The notes beneath the pieces are model-generated. The model did no database searches and was not told where the DNA came from. It saw only the letters and a list, made by a program, of their open reading frames with translations. Both the position numbers and the translations under genes were made by a program. A stretch of DNA of 64,000 nt from Gehongia tenuis (GTDB taxonomy: Bacteria; Bacillota; Clostridia; Christensenellales; NSJ-53), in contig NZ_JACRSR010000001.1 in NCBI RefSeq assembly GCF_014384795.1, forward strand, positions 1-64,000, given 5' to 3'. Shown piece by piece: positions 39,359 through 48,582 of the stretch (positions within the stretch are counted from its first letter, which is position 1; each line of letters starts with the position of its first letter).

Positions 39359-40399
39359 TCAGGTGGACGGCAGCACCATGTCGCCGTCCTTAATCCAGCC
39401 GATCTTGCGTAGCACCCAGTCGATAACAAGGGTGGACACGGCGGGCAGGATGAAATGCAGGAGCGCGATGCGCACGATCAGCCATACAGGATCGCTGGTG
39501 GGCGCCATCACCGCCCACGTGCCCAGCTGGCCCACAAGGCCGCTGGTGCCCATGCCGGCGCCCATGGCGTTGTTCTCCATGTTGAAGACCATGGTGGACA
39601 GCGGCCCCAGGATGGCGGAAGCCAGGGTGGGTGCAATCCAGATCTGCGGCTTTCTAAGGATGTTGGGCATCTGCAGCATGGAGGTACCGATGCCCTGAGC
39701 CCAAAAGCCGCCCCAGCCATTGTCCCGGAAGCTTGCCACGGCAAAGCCAATCATTTGAGTACTGCAGCCCACGGTGGCGGCACCGGCAGCAAGACCCGCC
39801 AGATTAAGAGAGATGCACAGGGCCGCGCTGGAAATGGGCAGGGTGAGAATCATACCCATGGCAGCGGACACCACGATGCCCATGGGCAGGGGATGGAGCA
39901 GCGTTGCCGCATTGATGAATTCACCAAGGCCGTTCATCATGGCGGCGATGGCCGGCCCGATGAGCTGACCGGTAAGTCCGCCCGCGACCAGCGTGACAAA
40001 GGGCGTGACCACGATGTCCACCGGGGTTCTTCCCGCCACAAGGCCGCCGATTTCCGCGCCCACCACGGCGGCGAGGAACCCGCCTACCGGGCCTCCCGCG
40101 ATGTAGCCGATGGCGCCCGCGCCCGCCGAGGAGAACATCACGAGTGGCTTGTGCCCAAGGCCGTGGGCAACCGCAACGCCGATGGCGGCGCCGATGACGG
40201 GGGAGGAAGCGCCCAGGGCATCGGAGATGGGCAAAAGGAAGGACAGGCCGGGGATCTTGGCGATCTGGCCGATGATAAGTCCAATGATGAGAGACGCGAA
40301 AAGTCCCAGGGCCATGGCGCTAAAGGCTTTGAGCAAATAGCGCTGGTAGATCTTCTTGATGACCCACAGCGGGCCTCTCGGCTCTTTTGTCTTACTCAA
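39359..40399 (-). CDS. PTS EIIC-like membrane protein (PTS_EIIC_2 family)
   Basis: This ~346-aa integral membrane protein has about nine hydrophobic segments and many Gly/Ala pairs. Motifs such as GHKPLVMFSSAGAGAIGY and GGPVGGFLAAVVGAEIGG fit the PTS_EIIC_2 family. No EIIA or EIIB partner lies near, and none of the domains is fused, so sugar phosphorylation by this protein alone is unproven. TTG 40399 is preferred because AAGGGAG lies 8 bases upstream. A GTG at 40408 abuts that site. Confidence 0.82.
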   Translation of the reverse strand: MSKTKEPRGPLWVIKKIYQRYLLKAFSAMALGLFASLIIGLIIGQIAKIPGLSFLLPISDALGASSPVIGAAIGVAVAHGLGHKPLVMFSSAGAGAIGYIAGGPVGGFLAAVVGAEIGGLVAGRTPVDIVVTPFVTLVAGGLTGQLIGPAIAAMMNGLGEFINAATLLHPLPMGIVVSAAMGMILTLPISSAALCISLNLAGLAAGAATVGCSTQMIGFAVASFRDNGWGGFWAQGIGTSMLQMPNILRKPQIWIAPTLASAILGPLSTMVFNMENNAMGAGMGTSGLVGQLGTWAVMAPTSDPVWLIVRIALLHFILPAVSTLVIDWVLRKIGWIKDGDMVLPST

Positions 40400-40489
40400 T
40401 ATCAACACTCCCTTATTTTGTTAGCCTTAGCATAACAACTTTGCCGAAAATCGTCAACGAATCACCAAAGTAAAGTGGACAAAGTCATA

Positions 40490-40514
40490 AAAAAAGCGCC
40501 CCCGAAGGGGCGCC
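40490..40514 (-). terminator. Intrinsic terminator after argS
   Basis: On the minus strand, GCGCCCC (40507-40513) pairs with GGGGCGC (40496-40502) around a short loop and runs into a T-tract (40490-40495). Confidence 0.88.
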
Positions 40515-40524
40515 ATGCATGCAA

Positions 40525-42219
40525 TTACATCCGCTCCGGCGCGGCCACACCGATGAGGCCAAGGGCTGAAGCAATGAGCGTTTTGACCGACCAGGTGAGG
40601 GCCAGGCGGGCCTGCTTTTCCCCGGGCTCCGACTGCAGGATGCGGTGCTCGTAGTAGAACTTGTTGTAGGCCTGCGCCACATTCACCACATGACGGGTGA
40701 TGAGCGAAGGTTCGTTTCTTTGACAGGCTTCCTGCAAAACACCGGGGAAGGCCTCGATGAGCCGAACGACCTCCAGCGCCTCGCCGTCGCAGAGCCTGCC
40801 GTAGTCCACCTCGCCTTTGTCCCATTCGCCGGCCTTGCGCAGCACGGAGCAGCAGCGGGCATGGGTGTACTGCACATAAGGCGCCGTCTCGCCGTCGAAA
40901 TTGAGGGCGCGGTCCCACCAGAAGTCGATGTCCTTGATCCGGTTGTTGAAAAGGCTCATGAACACCACCGAACCGATGCCCACCTGACGGGCCACTTCCT
41001 CTTTATCGTCAAGATCGGGGCTCTTCTCTTCAATAATGGCCAGCGCCTTTTCCACGGAACGCTCCAACAGCTCGTCGAGATAGACCACGACGCCCTTGCG
41101 GGTGGAGAGCGTCTGCCCCTCGTAGCTGATCATGCCAAAGGCCACATGCTCCAGGTCCTTGTACCAGGGATAGCCCATTTTTTCCACCACGCGGAACCAC
41201 TGGGAGAAGTGGAGGTTCTGCTGATAGGCCACCACGTACAGGCACTTGTCGAAGTCATAGGTGTCCTTGCGGTACAGGGCCGCCGCAATATCCCTTGTGG
41301 CATAGAGCGTGGCGCCGTCCCGCTTCAGAATGAGGCAGGGGGGAAGATTGTATTCGTCAAGGGGCACGATGTAGGCGCCCTGGCTTTCCACCAGCAGCTC
41401 CTTCGCCTTGAGCTCGTCGATGACCCGGTCCATCTTGTCATTGTAGAAGGATTCTCCGGCATAGGAATCAAAGGTGATGCCCAGCATGTCGTACACCCGC
41501 TGGGCGTCCTTCAGCGTAAGTTCCTTGAACCAGTTGAAGATGGAAAGGGCGGTCTCATCGCCGTCCTCGATCTTCTTGAACCACATCCGGCCCTCCTCCT
41601 CGAGGGCGGGATCCTTCTCGGCCTCCTCATGAAAGCGTACATAGAGCTGGCTCAGGGCATCCACGCCGCCGGCCTCCACCTGGGCCTTATCTCCCCAGCG
41701 CAGATAGGCCGCTATCATCTTGCCGAACTGGGTGCCCCAGTCCCCGAGATGGTTGATGCCCACCACCCTGTAGCCCAGGAAAGTGTAGAGATGCTTCAGG
41801 GCGTTACCGATCACGGTGGTGGACAGGTGGCCAATATGGAAACGCTTGGCGATATTGATGGAGGAATAGTCGATGCACACCGTCTTCCCCTCGCCCTGGC
41901 GGGTGGAGCCGTAGCGCGCTCCCTCCTCCAGAACCCGTCCCAGAATCTCGGCCACATAGAAGGACTTGTCCACGAAGAAATTGAGATAACCGCCCGCCGT
42001 CTCCACATGGTCCACGAATTCGGGGAAACCGCCCTTCTCCGCCAATTCCTGGGCGATGAGGGGCGGCGCCTTGCGGAGATGCTTGGCCAGCGCAAAGCAG
42101 GGCAGAGCGTAGTCCCCCATCTCGGGATTGGGGGGGACTTCCAAAAGCTCCTCAATCTCCGGAGCGGACAGGGGACAATTCTCCGATAAAGCGGTTGCAA
42201 TGACTTCTTTGAAATTCAT
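40525..42219 (-). CDS. argS: Arginyl-tRNA synthetase
   Basis: This 564-aa class I synthetase has the Add1 N-terminal domain and the ATP-site HIGHLST (HIGH near residue 128). The KMSKS-equivalent is degenerate, LSTRKG, as is common in ArgRS. The C-terminal DALR anticodon-binding domain is present. It charges tRNA-Arg. AAGGAG precedes ATG 42219. It follows uppP by 27 bases on the same strand with no terminator, so they probably form an operon. Confidence 0.97.
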   Translation of the reverse strand: MNFKEVIATALSENCPLSAPEIEELLEVPPNPEMGDYALPCFALAKHLRKAPPLIAQELAEKGGFPEFVDHVETAGGYLNFFVDKSFYVAEILGRVLEEGARYGSTRQGEGKTVCIDYSSINIAKRFHIGHLSTTVIGNALKHLYTFLGYRVVGINHLGDWGTQFGKMIAAYLRWGDKAQVEAGGVDALSQLYVRFHEEAEKDPALEEEGRMWFKKIEDGDETALSIFNWFKELTLKDAQRVYDMLGITFDSYAGESFYNDKMDRVIDELKAKELLVESQGAYIVPLDEYNLPPCLILKRDGATLYATRDIAAALYRKDTYDFDKCLYVVAYQQNLHFSQWFRVVEKMGYPWYKDLEHVAFGMISYEGQTLSTRKGVVVYLDELLERSVEKALAIIEEKSPDLDDKEEVARQVGIGSVVFMSLFNNRIKDIDFWWDRALNFDGETAPYVQYTHARCCSVLRKAGEWDKGEVDYGRLCDGEALEVVRLIEAFPGVLQEACQRNEPSLITRHVVNVAQAYNKFYYEHRILQSEPGEKQARLALTWSVKTLIASALGLIGVAAPERM

Positions 42220-42246
42220 TTCGACGCTCCTTTGTACATTCGCATG

Positions 42247-43029
42247 TTAGAAGAACCAGTGAAAGATGAATTGATCGGCCAGCACAAACACACCCACCAC
42301 CGCCACATAGATGGCAAAATACTTCATCTTTTTGTTGGTGATAATTTTAAGCATGGCCCGGATGGCGATATAGCCGAACACGGCGGACACGGCCATGCCC
42401 ACCAGGACCGGCAGAAGGGGAATACCGCCGGTGCCTTCCACGATCACGTCCTTGACTTCCATGACCGCCGAACCCAAAATGGCGGGAATGGACATCAGGA
42501 AGGAAAAGCGTGCCGCGCTTCTGCGATCCAGCTTCTGGGTCAGGGAACCCACGATGGTGGAACCGGACCGGGAGATGCCGGGCACGATGGCGATGGCCTG
42601 ACAGATACCTACGATAAGAGCATTCTTGCCGTTCATCTGCTCCAAATTCTTTTTGCCTTCAGGAATCCGATCGGAGAGAAACAGCACCACTGCGGTGACG
42701 AGAAAGCCCCAGCCCAGGAATTTACCGGCAAAGAGCATCTCCACCGTATCCTTGAAGAACAGACCCACAATGATGGCCGGCACGGTAGCTACGATGAGAA
42801 GGCCGGTGAGCTTTTGAATGGGTTTTTTCAAGATGGCCACGATGTCCTTCCAAAAAACCACAAACACGGCGATCAGCGTGCCCACATGCAGCATGACGCC
42901 AAAGAACAGCCCCGATTCCTGAATGCCAAAGATCTGCTGCAGCAGCACCAGATGGCCGGAGCTGGAAATGGGCAGGAACTCGGCCAGGCCTTGGGCCACG
43001 CCCAGGATAATCGCTTGCCAGATATCCAT
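42247..43029 (-). CDS. uppP: Undecaprenyl-diphosphatase
   Basis: This 260-aa polytopic membrane enzyme of the UppP/BacA family has the two re-entrant active-site motifs AEFLPISSSGH (residues 17-27) and GISRSGSTI. It recycles the C55 lipid carrier for peptidoglycan synthesis by removing a phosphate on the outer face, and the family is linked to bacitracin tolerance. ATG 43029 has GGAGG 9 bases upstream. The GTG at 43035 is too close to it. It is co-directional with argS downstream. Confidence 0.96.
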   Translation of the reverse strand: MDIWQAIILGVAQGLAEFLPISSSGHLVLLQQIFGIQESGLFFGVMLHVGTLIAVFVVFWKDIVAILKKPIQKLTGLLIVATVPAIIVGLFFKDTVEMLFAGKFLGWGFLVTAVVLFLSDRIPEGKKNLEQMNGKNALIVGICQAIAIVPGISRSGSTIVGSLTQKLDRRSAARFSFLMSIPAILGSAVMEVKDVIVEGTGGIPLLPVLVGMAVSAVFGYIAIRAMLKIITNKKMKYFAIYVAVVGVFVLADQFIFHWFF

Positions 43030-43059
43030 GCACACATACCTCCATTTTAAGTTTTTCCC

Positions 43060-43087
43060 ATTATACCATGGCTCGCTTATTTTGTAA
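43060..43087 (-). promoter_or_regulatory. Promoter of uppP-argS
   Basis: On the minus strand, TTACAA (43082-43087), a 16-nt spacer and TATAAT (43060-43065) preceded by TGG form an extended -10 promoter. Confidence 0.7.
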
Positions 43088-43156
43088 CCCTGACAATGAG
43101 TTTATGTTTCCGGCGTCAGGTTTATCAAAGGTTCAAGAAAAGTTTATGGATTCCTT

Positions 43157-43186
43157 TTGGACAGATGGCGGTGAATTTGGTATGAT
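43157..43186 (+). promoter_or_regulatory. Promoter of the GerMN lipoprotein gene
   Basis: TTGGAC (43157-43162), an 18-nt spacer and TATGAT (43181-43186) with an extended TGG lie 25 bases before the start. Confidence 0.65.
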
Positions 43187-43211
43187 AAACACAAGTATGG
43201 TCAGGAGGTGT

Positions 43212-44348
43212 ATGCGATTGAAGAAAATCGCTTGGATATTGGCTGCACTGCTTATGCTGGGAGGATGCTCGGCGCCGGCTGCGGAAACGGCGGCACCGTC
43301 GGTCTCGGCTGAACCGACGAAGGAAGTGGCGAAGAGCGGGCCCACCTTGGTTCCGTCCCAGTCCCAGGCCCCGGCCACGCCTGAGCCTGTCCAGGACCCG
43401 GATGATGAACTGTCCGGCTACTTTCCGTTCCTGGCGGACACCACGCTGATCTATACCGGGGAGGGCGGCGAATACACCGATGAGCAGGTCTTTTTTGATT
43501 TCACCGGTGGAAACCGTGCCCAGATGCGGTGCATCGGCACGGGCACCACGTCCGTCTCCGTGCTTGAGAAGGCCGACGGCAAGCTGGAACGAATCTATTT
43601 TCGGGGAGAAAGCTATGGCCTTGAGAATAAATTGGATGTGACGGCGGAAAGCCGCGAAATTGTTTTGCAGGAGCCCCTTGAGGTGGGCACCTCCTGGAGC
43701 GTGGACAGCCAGGGCGCTGCCAGCACCTACGAGATCACCGGCAAGGATGTGGAGATCACCACGCCTGCCGGTACCTTTGAGACGCTGGAGGTGACCCGAA
43801 CGGAGGAGGGCGCCACGGAAAAGAGCTATTATGCCAAAGGCCTGGGCCTGGTGAAGACTCTGTATGAGAGCGGTGAAATGACGGTTACGAAGGAGCTGGC
43901 GGAGATCGTGGAAGGCGGCCGCACGGAAGAACTGTACGTGACTTATCCCGATGTGACCCATAATCAGTACAAAGATGAGAAGCGCACGGTGGAGGTTGCC
44001 ACCAACGAGAGGCCGGAGGCCATGCTGGAGGCGCTGTTCAAGCATCCCTCGGACAGCGGGCTCACGGCTCTCATGGGCGAGGACGCCGCCATTAACAGCG
44101 TGACGGTGAGCGCTGAAGAGGGGATTATCCGCATCGATTTCAGCAGGAGCTTTGTCAGTTCCATGAATGCCGGCGCCGGCGTGGAAAACATGATCCTTCA
44201 GGCCATCGCCTACACGCTGTCCAGCTATTACGGGTATCCCGAGGTGAAAATCACCCTGGACGGCGCCAATTACGAGTCGGGCCACATCTATCAGGAGGAC
44301 GACGACACCTTTGAAGTGGTGCGTGAGGACCTGTATCCCAATGAATAG
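43212..44348 (+). CDS. Lipoprotein with C-terminal GerMN (spore/germination-type) domain
   Basis: This 378-aa protein has a lipoprotein signal ending LMLGGC (C19), then a low-complexity Pro/Ser/Glu linker (about residues 22-62), a beta-rich middle domain, and a GerMN domain at about residues 275-370 (DFSRSFVSSMNAG and a VKITLDGANY-type strand). GerMN domains occur in GerM and related envelope proteins of sporulation and wall remodelling. AGGAGG at 43203-43208 is only 3 bases from ATG 43212, so TTG 43218 at 9 bases may be the true start. No terminator separates it from the MBOAT gene. Confidence 0.85.
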   Translation: MRLKKIAWILAALLMLGGCSAPAAETAAPSVSAEPTKEVAKSGPTLVPSQSQAPATPEPVQDPDDELSGYFPFLADTTLIYTGEGGEYTDEQVFFDFTGGNRAQMRCIGTGTTSVSVLEKADGKLERIYFRGESYGLENKLDVTAESREIVLQEPLEVGTSWSVDSQGAASTYEITGKDVEITTPAGTFETLEVTRTEEGATEKSYYAKGLGLVKTLYESGEMTVTKELAEIVEGGRTEELYVTYPDVTHNQYKDEKRTVEVATNERPEAMLEALFKHPSDSGLTALMGEDAAINSVTVSAEEGIIRIDFSRSFVSSMNAGAGVENMILQAIAYTLSSYYGYPEVKITLDGANYESGHIYQEDDDTFEVVREDLYPNE

Positions 44349-44349
44349 C

Positions 44350-46827
44350 ATAAAAAGATAAAAAATATGTGACGGGGGGACAATATGCTATTTAACTCAG
44401 TCGATTTTTTGATTTTTTTTCCGATTGTAACAGTCATTTATTTTTTGATTCCTCATCGGATACGATATTTGTGGCTGCTTTTATGCAGTTATTATTTCTA
44501 TATGTGCTGGAACCCACAGTATGCACTGCTGATTCTTTTTTCAACGGTAATTACTTGGCTAAGTGGGTTGCTCATACAAAAAGCGAATCTGAAACCAGAA
44601 CGTCAGGCTGTACGATTAAAGAGATTGTGGGTAGCATTAAGTTTGATTCTTAATCTCTCCATTCTTTTCTTTTTTAAATATTATGGGTTTGCTTCGCAAA
44701 GCTTGGAAAGATTGTTTTCGGCACTTCATATCCAGCTTTCTATGCCTCAATTTGATATACTGCTGCCCGTGGGTATCTCTTTTTACACGTTTCAGGCGTT
44801 GAGCTATACGCTGGATGTGTATAGGAAAGATATAGATCCTATTCAAAATTTCGCAAAATATGCGCTGTTTGTTTCATTCTTTCCTCAACTTGTTGCAGGC
44901 CCTATTGAACGGTCAAAAAATCTTATTCCGCAATTTGAGGAAAAACATTCCTTTGATTATGCCAGAACGGTGTCAGGTTTAAGGTTGATGCTATGGGGAT
45001 TTTTCAAAAAAATTGCAATAGCGGATACCGCGGCAGTCTATGTAAATGCGGTATTCAATGATCCTCTCGGCGGTGGGGGCGGCCTGACGTTAATTTCTGC
45101 TGTACTGCTTTTTTCCGTACAGATTTATTGTGATTTTTCCGGGTATTCTGATATTGCTATTGGCTCTGCCAAAATCATGGGATTTGATTTAATGGCGAAC
45201 TTTAGATCGCCCTATTTCTCGCAGTCCATTACAGAGTTCTGGAATCGTTGGCATATTTCGCTGTCAACTTGGTTTCGAGATTATTTGTATATTCCATTAG
45301 GAGGAAACAGGAAAGGATTTGTCCGCAAAAATTTTAATCTAATGGTCGTTTTTTTGGTTAGCGGTTTATGGCATGGGGCCAGCTGGCACTATGTGATCTG
45401 GGGCGCGTTGCATGGGTTTTATCGTATTATCGAAGAGATCTGGCGGCATATTTTCAAACCTATACACTTTAAGACCAAGCTGCTAAACAACGCTAAGCGT
45501 ACTGCTAAAGTTATAAGTACTTTCGGATTGGTAGCCTTCGCATGGATCTTTTTTAGGGCTGCCAATATGACGGAAGCATTCACAATTATTAAAGGATTAT
45601 TTGTGGATTTGAGTCTAACTTCTTGGATAAGTAAAGCTGGCGCCATTATCAATCAAACTCTGGCTCCGGGAAATGCAATCAGTTATTTTTATTATATTGC
45701 ATTAATTATCATGATTTTGATACTATGGTTTGTTGATTATTTGGATATAAGGCGTAAATATAGCTTGGACCGAATTTCAAATTGTATGGCAAAACCGATA
45801 AGATGGTTTGGCTATTGGGCCCTTTGTATTCTAGTTTTAGTATTTTTTATTTTTCAGAATGGTGGATATGGATCTGCGGTTCAGTTTATCTATTTTCAAT
45901 TTTAAGAGGTTGCCATGAAAAAGATAGTTGTAAAATTGTTGATATTTTTTATGCCTGTTTTTCTTTGGATAAGTCTATTTACTTCATTGGATCCCTATGA
46001 TTATTGGAATTTTTTCAATGATTATCGAGGGTTCGAAGAAGGGATAGTTACGCCTTTGCCGCGCATGCGGAAATATTTAAACTCCGACACGTCCACGCTT
46101 TTGCTTGGAGATTCGAGGACAGCCTACGTTTGGAGACAGATGAAAACTTTGGGAGTGGATGATGAGTATGCCAATCTCGCTTTTGGCGGGGCGTCCCTTA
46201 AAGAAAGCATTGATCTATTTTGGTTTGCCGCAGAAAAGCGAAAACCCGAACGTGTTATCTTTCAAATCAGTTTTTATACGATGAATTCCGCTTATGCGCT
46301 CGATAGGGTGCCGCAGGTAGTTGACCAAGCTGAAAATGTTTTTCAATATTATTTGAATTTTGATCATAACAGGCTGGCCTTCAATAACCTAAAACAATGG
46401 GTCGCACCCATTAAAGTTGAGCCTGAGCCGGAACTTCCACGTGCTGAGCGCAGAGCCAAGGAATTGGAATATGTATCCGTACCTTGCGCTGACTATAGCA
46501 TAAATGAAGAGATGTTAAATGGTTTGATAGAAATTGCACAGTACTGCAATAATGAGGGTATTGAATTATATTTTATTACCCCGCCCATGCACCGAGATTT
46601 TTGGGATCAGATAGTGGACCGCTATGAATTACAGGACGAACTGGATTATTACAAGGCAAAGCTTTCGCAATATGCTCCCATATACGATATGGAATGGCGT
46701 TCGGATATTATTGACAGCGAAGATTTTACGGACGGAATGCACTTCGACGGCCTGGTTCGTGAAGGATATGTGAATCTTCTGATTACAAAACAGAATCCTT
46801 ATTGCAGGATATGGGAAAAAGGCGCCG
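44350..46827. other. A/T-rich two-gene island (MBOAT + SGNH)
   Basis: Base composition changes abruptly just after the GerMN gene and returns to G+C-rich at the convergent lipoprotein gene. No integrase, IS element or direct repeats are visible at the borders. Confidence 0.65.
44385..45905 (+). CDS. MBOAT-family O-acetyltransferase (AlgI/PatA/DltB-like)
   Basis: This 506-aa polytopic membrane protein has about 11 helices. The MBOAT signatures are FFPQLVAGPIERSKNLIPQF and GLWHGASWHYVIWGALHG; H330 is the conserved catalytic histidine. Such proteins carry acetyl groups across the membrane for O-acetylation of alginate, peptidoglycan or secondary wall polymers. The gene is strikingly A/T-rich, with many T/A-ending codons, unlike its neighbours, suggesting horizontal transfer. 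GGGGGGAC precedes the ATG. The next gene, an SGNH protein 9 bases away, is the usual partner. Confidence 0.92.
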   Translation: MLFNSVDFLIFFPIVTVIYFLIPHRIRYLWLLLCSYYFYMCWNPQYALLILFSTVITWLSGLLIQKANLKPERQAVRLKRLWVALSLILNLSILFFFKYYGFASQSLERLFSALHIQLSMPQFDILLPVGISFYTFQALSYTLDVYRKDIDPIQNFAKYALFVSFFPQLVAGPIERSKNLIPQFEEKHSFDYARTVSGLRLMLWGFFKKIAIADTAAVYVNAVFNDPLGGGGGLTLISAVLLFSVQIYCDFSGYSDIAIGSAKIMGFDLMANFRSPYFSQSITEFWNRWHISLSTWFRDYLYIPLGGNRKGFVRKNFNLMVVFLVSGLWHGASWHYVIWGALHGFYRIIEEIWRHIFKPIHFKTKLLNNAKRTAKVISTFGLVAFAWIFFRAANMTEAFTIIKGLFVDLSLTSWISKAGAIINQTLAPGNAISYFYYIALIIMILILWFVDYLDIRRKYSLDRISNCMAKPIRWFGYWALCILVLVFFIFQNGGYGSAVQFIYFQF

Positions 46828-46835
46828 TCATTTAG
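45915..46835 (+). CDS. SGNH-hydrolase-like protein, partner of the MBOAT
   Basis: This 306-aa protein has an N-terminal membrane anchor (about residues 5-25) and an extracytoplasmic SGNH-like domain. Its GDSR motif (catalytic S67) and late D273-G-M-H276 pair complete a Ser-His-Asp triad, as in AlgJ/DltD-type acetylation partners. It likely transfers or removes acetyl groups on a surface polymer using acetyl delivered by the MBOAT protein. AAGAGG precedes the ATG. It shares the A/T-rich composition of the MBOAT gene. Its 3' end overlaps the convergent lipoprotein gene by 8 bases. Confidence 0.85.
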   Translation: MKKIVVKLLIFFMPVFLWISLFTSLDPYDYWNFFNDYRGFEEGIVTPLPRMRKYLNSDTSTLLLGDSRTAYVWRQMKTLGVDDEYANLAFGGASLKESIDLFWFAAEKRKPERVIFQISFYTMNSAYALDRVPQVVDQAENVFQYYLNFDHNRLAFNNLKQWVAPIKVEPEPELPRAERRAKELEYVSVPCADYSINEEMLNGLIEIAQYCNNEGIELYFITPPMHRDFWDQIVDRYELQDELDYYKAKLSQYAPIYDMEWRSDIIDSEDFTDGMHFDGLVREGYVNLLITKQNPYCRIWEKGAVI

Positions 46836-47544
46836 CGATTCCGGCACCCGTTCCCTGATAGACGAAGGTGTACCCGCCCCGCTCGCCGGTGAGGATGCCG
46901 TAGGTCTTTGCAAGGTCCAGCACGGCGCCGCGGTAGGTGTAGGCCCGGGCGAAATCGGCGGAATAGCCGGCGCCGGTACCGCGGCCCGAAGCCCGCTCCC
47001 GTGGGGAGAGGGTGTAGTCGGAGTAGGCGATTTCTTCAAGCGCCGCCTTTTCTTCCGCCAAATCCAGCACATCATCCACATAATCCTCGATCACGTCCCG
47101 GTCATCCTCATAGGTGAACAGACCGTCAATCTGCCGGGATACATTCGTCAGCTCCGCCCGCCAGGCATTCTTATAGGTTTCGGCCAGCAGCTGAAGCTCC
47201 GGCGTGGCGCTGGCCGCCTCGAAGTCCTTGGCAAAGGCGTCGTCAATGGGATTGTCGCCGGGGGTGTAGCTTTCCGGGCCGCAGGAGCCCTCGCCGCTGA
47301 CGAAGGGCGTCATTTCCGGTACGCTTGAAGGCGTCGGGGCGGCCAAGGAAGCCTCCGGGGTGGCGGCCGGAGCGGGCGTAGCTACGGGCTCCGAAGTCGG
47401 GACAGGCGTCGCGGCAGCGGACGGCGATGCGCTGGGCGAAGGGGACGGGGTGGTCTTTCCGCCACCCGTGTCGCAGCCCGCAAGAGCCAGGGTCAACACG
47501 GCGGAAATCAAGATGGGAAGCACGGCAAATCTTTGCTTTTTCAA
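46828..47544 (-). CDS. Lipoprotein of unknown function with Pro/Ser/Ala/Thr linker
   Basis: This 238-aa protein has a lipoprotein signal with lipobox LALAGC (C24) and a long P/S/A/T-rich tether (about residues 30-78). The C-terminal domain of about 155 residues is predicted mostly helical and contains no motif I recognise. TTG 47544 is chosen because GGAGG lies 7 bases upstream; a longer in-frame reading would overlap the AEC gene. It follows the AEC transporter by 14 bases and probably shares its transcript. Its stop overlaps the convergent SGNH gene, with no terminator between. Confidence 0.78.
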   Translation of the reverse strand: MKKQRFAVLPILISAVLTLALAGCDTGGGKTTPSPSPSASPSAAATPVPTSEPVATPAPAATPEASLAAPTPSSVPEMTPFVSGEGSCGPESYTPGDNPIDDAFAKDFEAASATPELQLLAETYKNAWRAELTNVSRQIDGLFTYEDDRDVIEDYVDDVLDLAEEKAALEEIAYSDYTLSPRERASGRGTGAGYSADFARAYTYRGAVLDLAKTYGILTGERGGYTFVYQGTGAGIAK

Positions 47545-47558
47545 AATGAGTCCTCCAA

Positions 47559-48512
47559 TTAAATCAGTCCTACGGTTCGAAGCACGAAGCATCCAATGAA
47601 GATGAATACGAAGGCAATGAGGGTGGACACCATGACGATATCGGTAGCGAGCTCCGCATCATTGCCCATATTTTTGGCCATGAGGAAGGTGTTGATGGCC
47701 GTAGGCGAGGCCAGGAACAGGAAGATCACGCCAAGATCCTCGCCCCGGAGCCCAAGCAGATAGGCAGCGGGCAGAAAGATGAGCGGCGTGACGATGGTTT
47801 TAATCACGGAAGCGGACAGGGAGAGCTTCCACTGCTTCTTGAAATGGGAGAAATCCAGGGAGGCGCCCGCCAAAAGGAGCACCAAAGGGGTGCCCATCTT
47901 GTTGAGCATATCCAGGGATTTCTCCGCAAAGGTGGGCAGCTTGAGCCCGAAGATCACAAAAAGAAGCCCGGCCATGGTTCCAATGAAAAGAGGATTGAGC
48001 ACGATGCTCTTGAGGGTGTGGCCGATGCTCGCCCGCTTCACACCCGTGCCCTCGGCATGGGTCACCAGCACCCATACGCCAAGAACGCTGTACAGAGGCA
48101 TGGTGCACGAGAGGATGAAGGCGCTCTTGGCGCCCGCCGCCTCACCGAAAAGGGCGATGGTCATGGACAGGCCGATGACCACATAGTTGTTCCGGAAGGT
48201 GCCATGGATGAAGGCGCCTTGGGCGCCCCGATCCTTGATAAACTTCGGGGCCAGCCACCACATGAGAAAACACATGATGAGCGTGGTTCCGTAGGCGATC
48301 AGAACCAGATTGAGGTTGACAGCATTGGAAAAATCGCTGTTATACATGGTCATAAACAGCATCACCGGCATCACGAACTTGAAGGCGTAGCCGCTTGTTT
48401 GATCCACGTACTTGCCATCCACAAACTTGAAGCGCCGAAGCAGATAGCCCACCGCCGTCATGAAGAAGATGGGGAACACGCCGTTGAGACTGAACACCAG
48501 ATTTTGAAACAT
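47559..48512 (-). CDS. AEC-family (auxin efflux carrier-like) transporter
   Basis: This 317-aa membrane protein has ten predicted helices in two five-helix halves. Family-like blocks are VFPIFFMTAVGYLLRR, ASLDF and LFLASPTAINTFLMAKNMG. Bacterial AEC members carry malonate, malate or other small organic acids. AGGAGCGGAG precedes ATG 48512. It lies 70 bases downstream of the cluster A activase on the same strand without a terminator, which raises the possibility that it moves that system's substrate or product. Confidence 0.88.
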   Translation of the reverse strand: MFQNLVFSLNGVFPIFFMTAVGYLLRRFKFVDGKYVDQTSGYAFKFVMPVMLFMTMYNSDFSNAVNLNLVLIAYGTTLIMCFLMWWLAPKFIKDRGAQGAFIHGTFRNNYVVIGLSMTIALFGEAAGAKSAFILSCTMPLYSVLGVWVLVTHAEGTGVKRASIGHTLKSIVLNPLFIGTMAGLLFVIFGLKLPTFAEKSLDMLNKMGTPLVLLLAGASLDFSHFKKQWKLSLSASVIKTIVTPLIFLPAAYLLGLRGEDLGVIFLFLASPTAINTFLMAKNMGNDAELATDIVMVSTLIAFVFIFIGCFVLRTVGLI

Positions 48513-48582
48513 ACTCCGCTCCTATCTATCATTGCCATGGATCCAAAAATTTAAGCATGACAGCGGAAGTGCTTATTAAAGT

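Noticed and set aside
44350..46835. Transposon or phage carrying the MBOAT/SGNH pair
   Set aside because: No transposase, integrase, terminal inverted repeats or target-site duplication were found at the borders.
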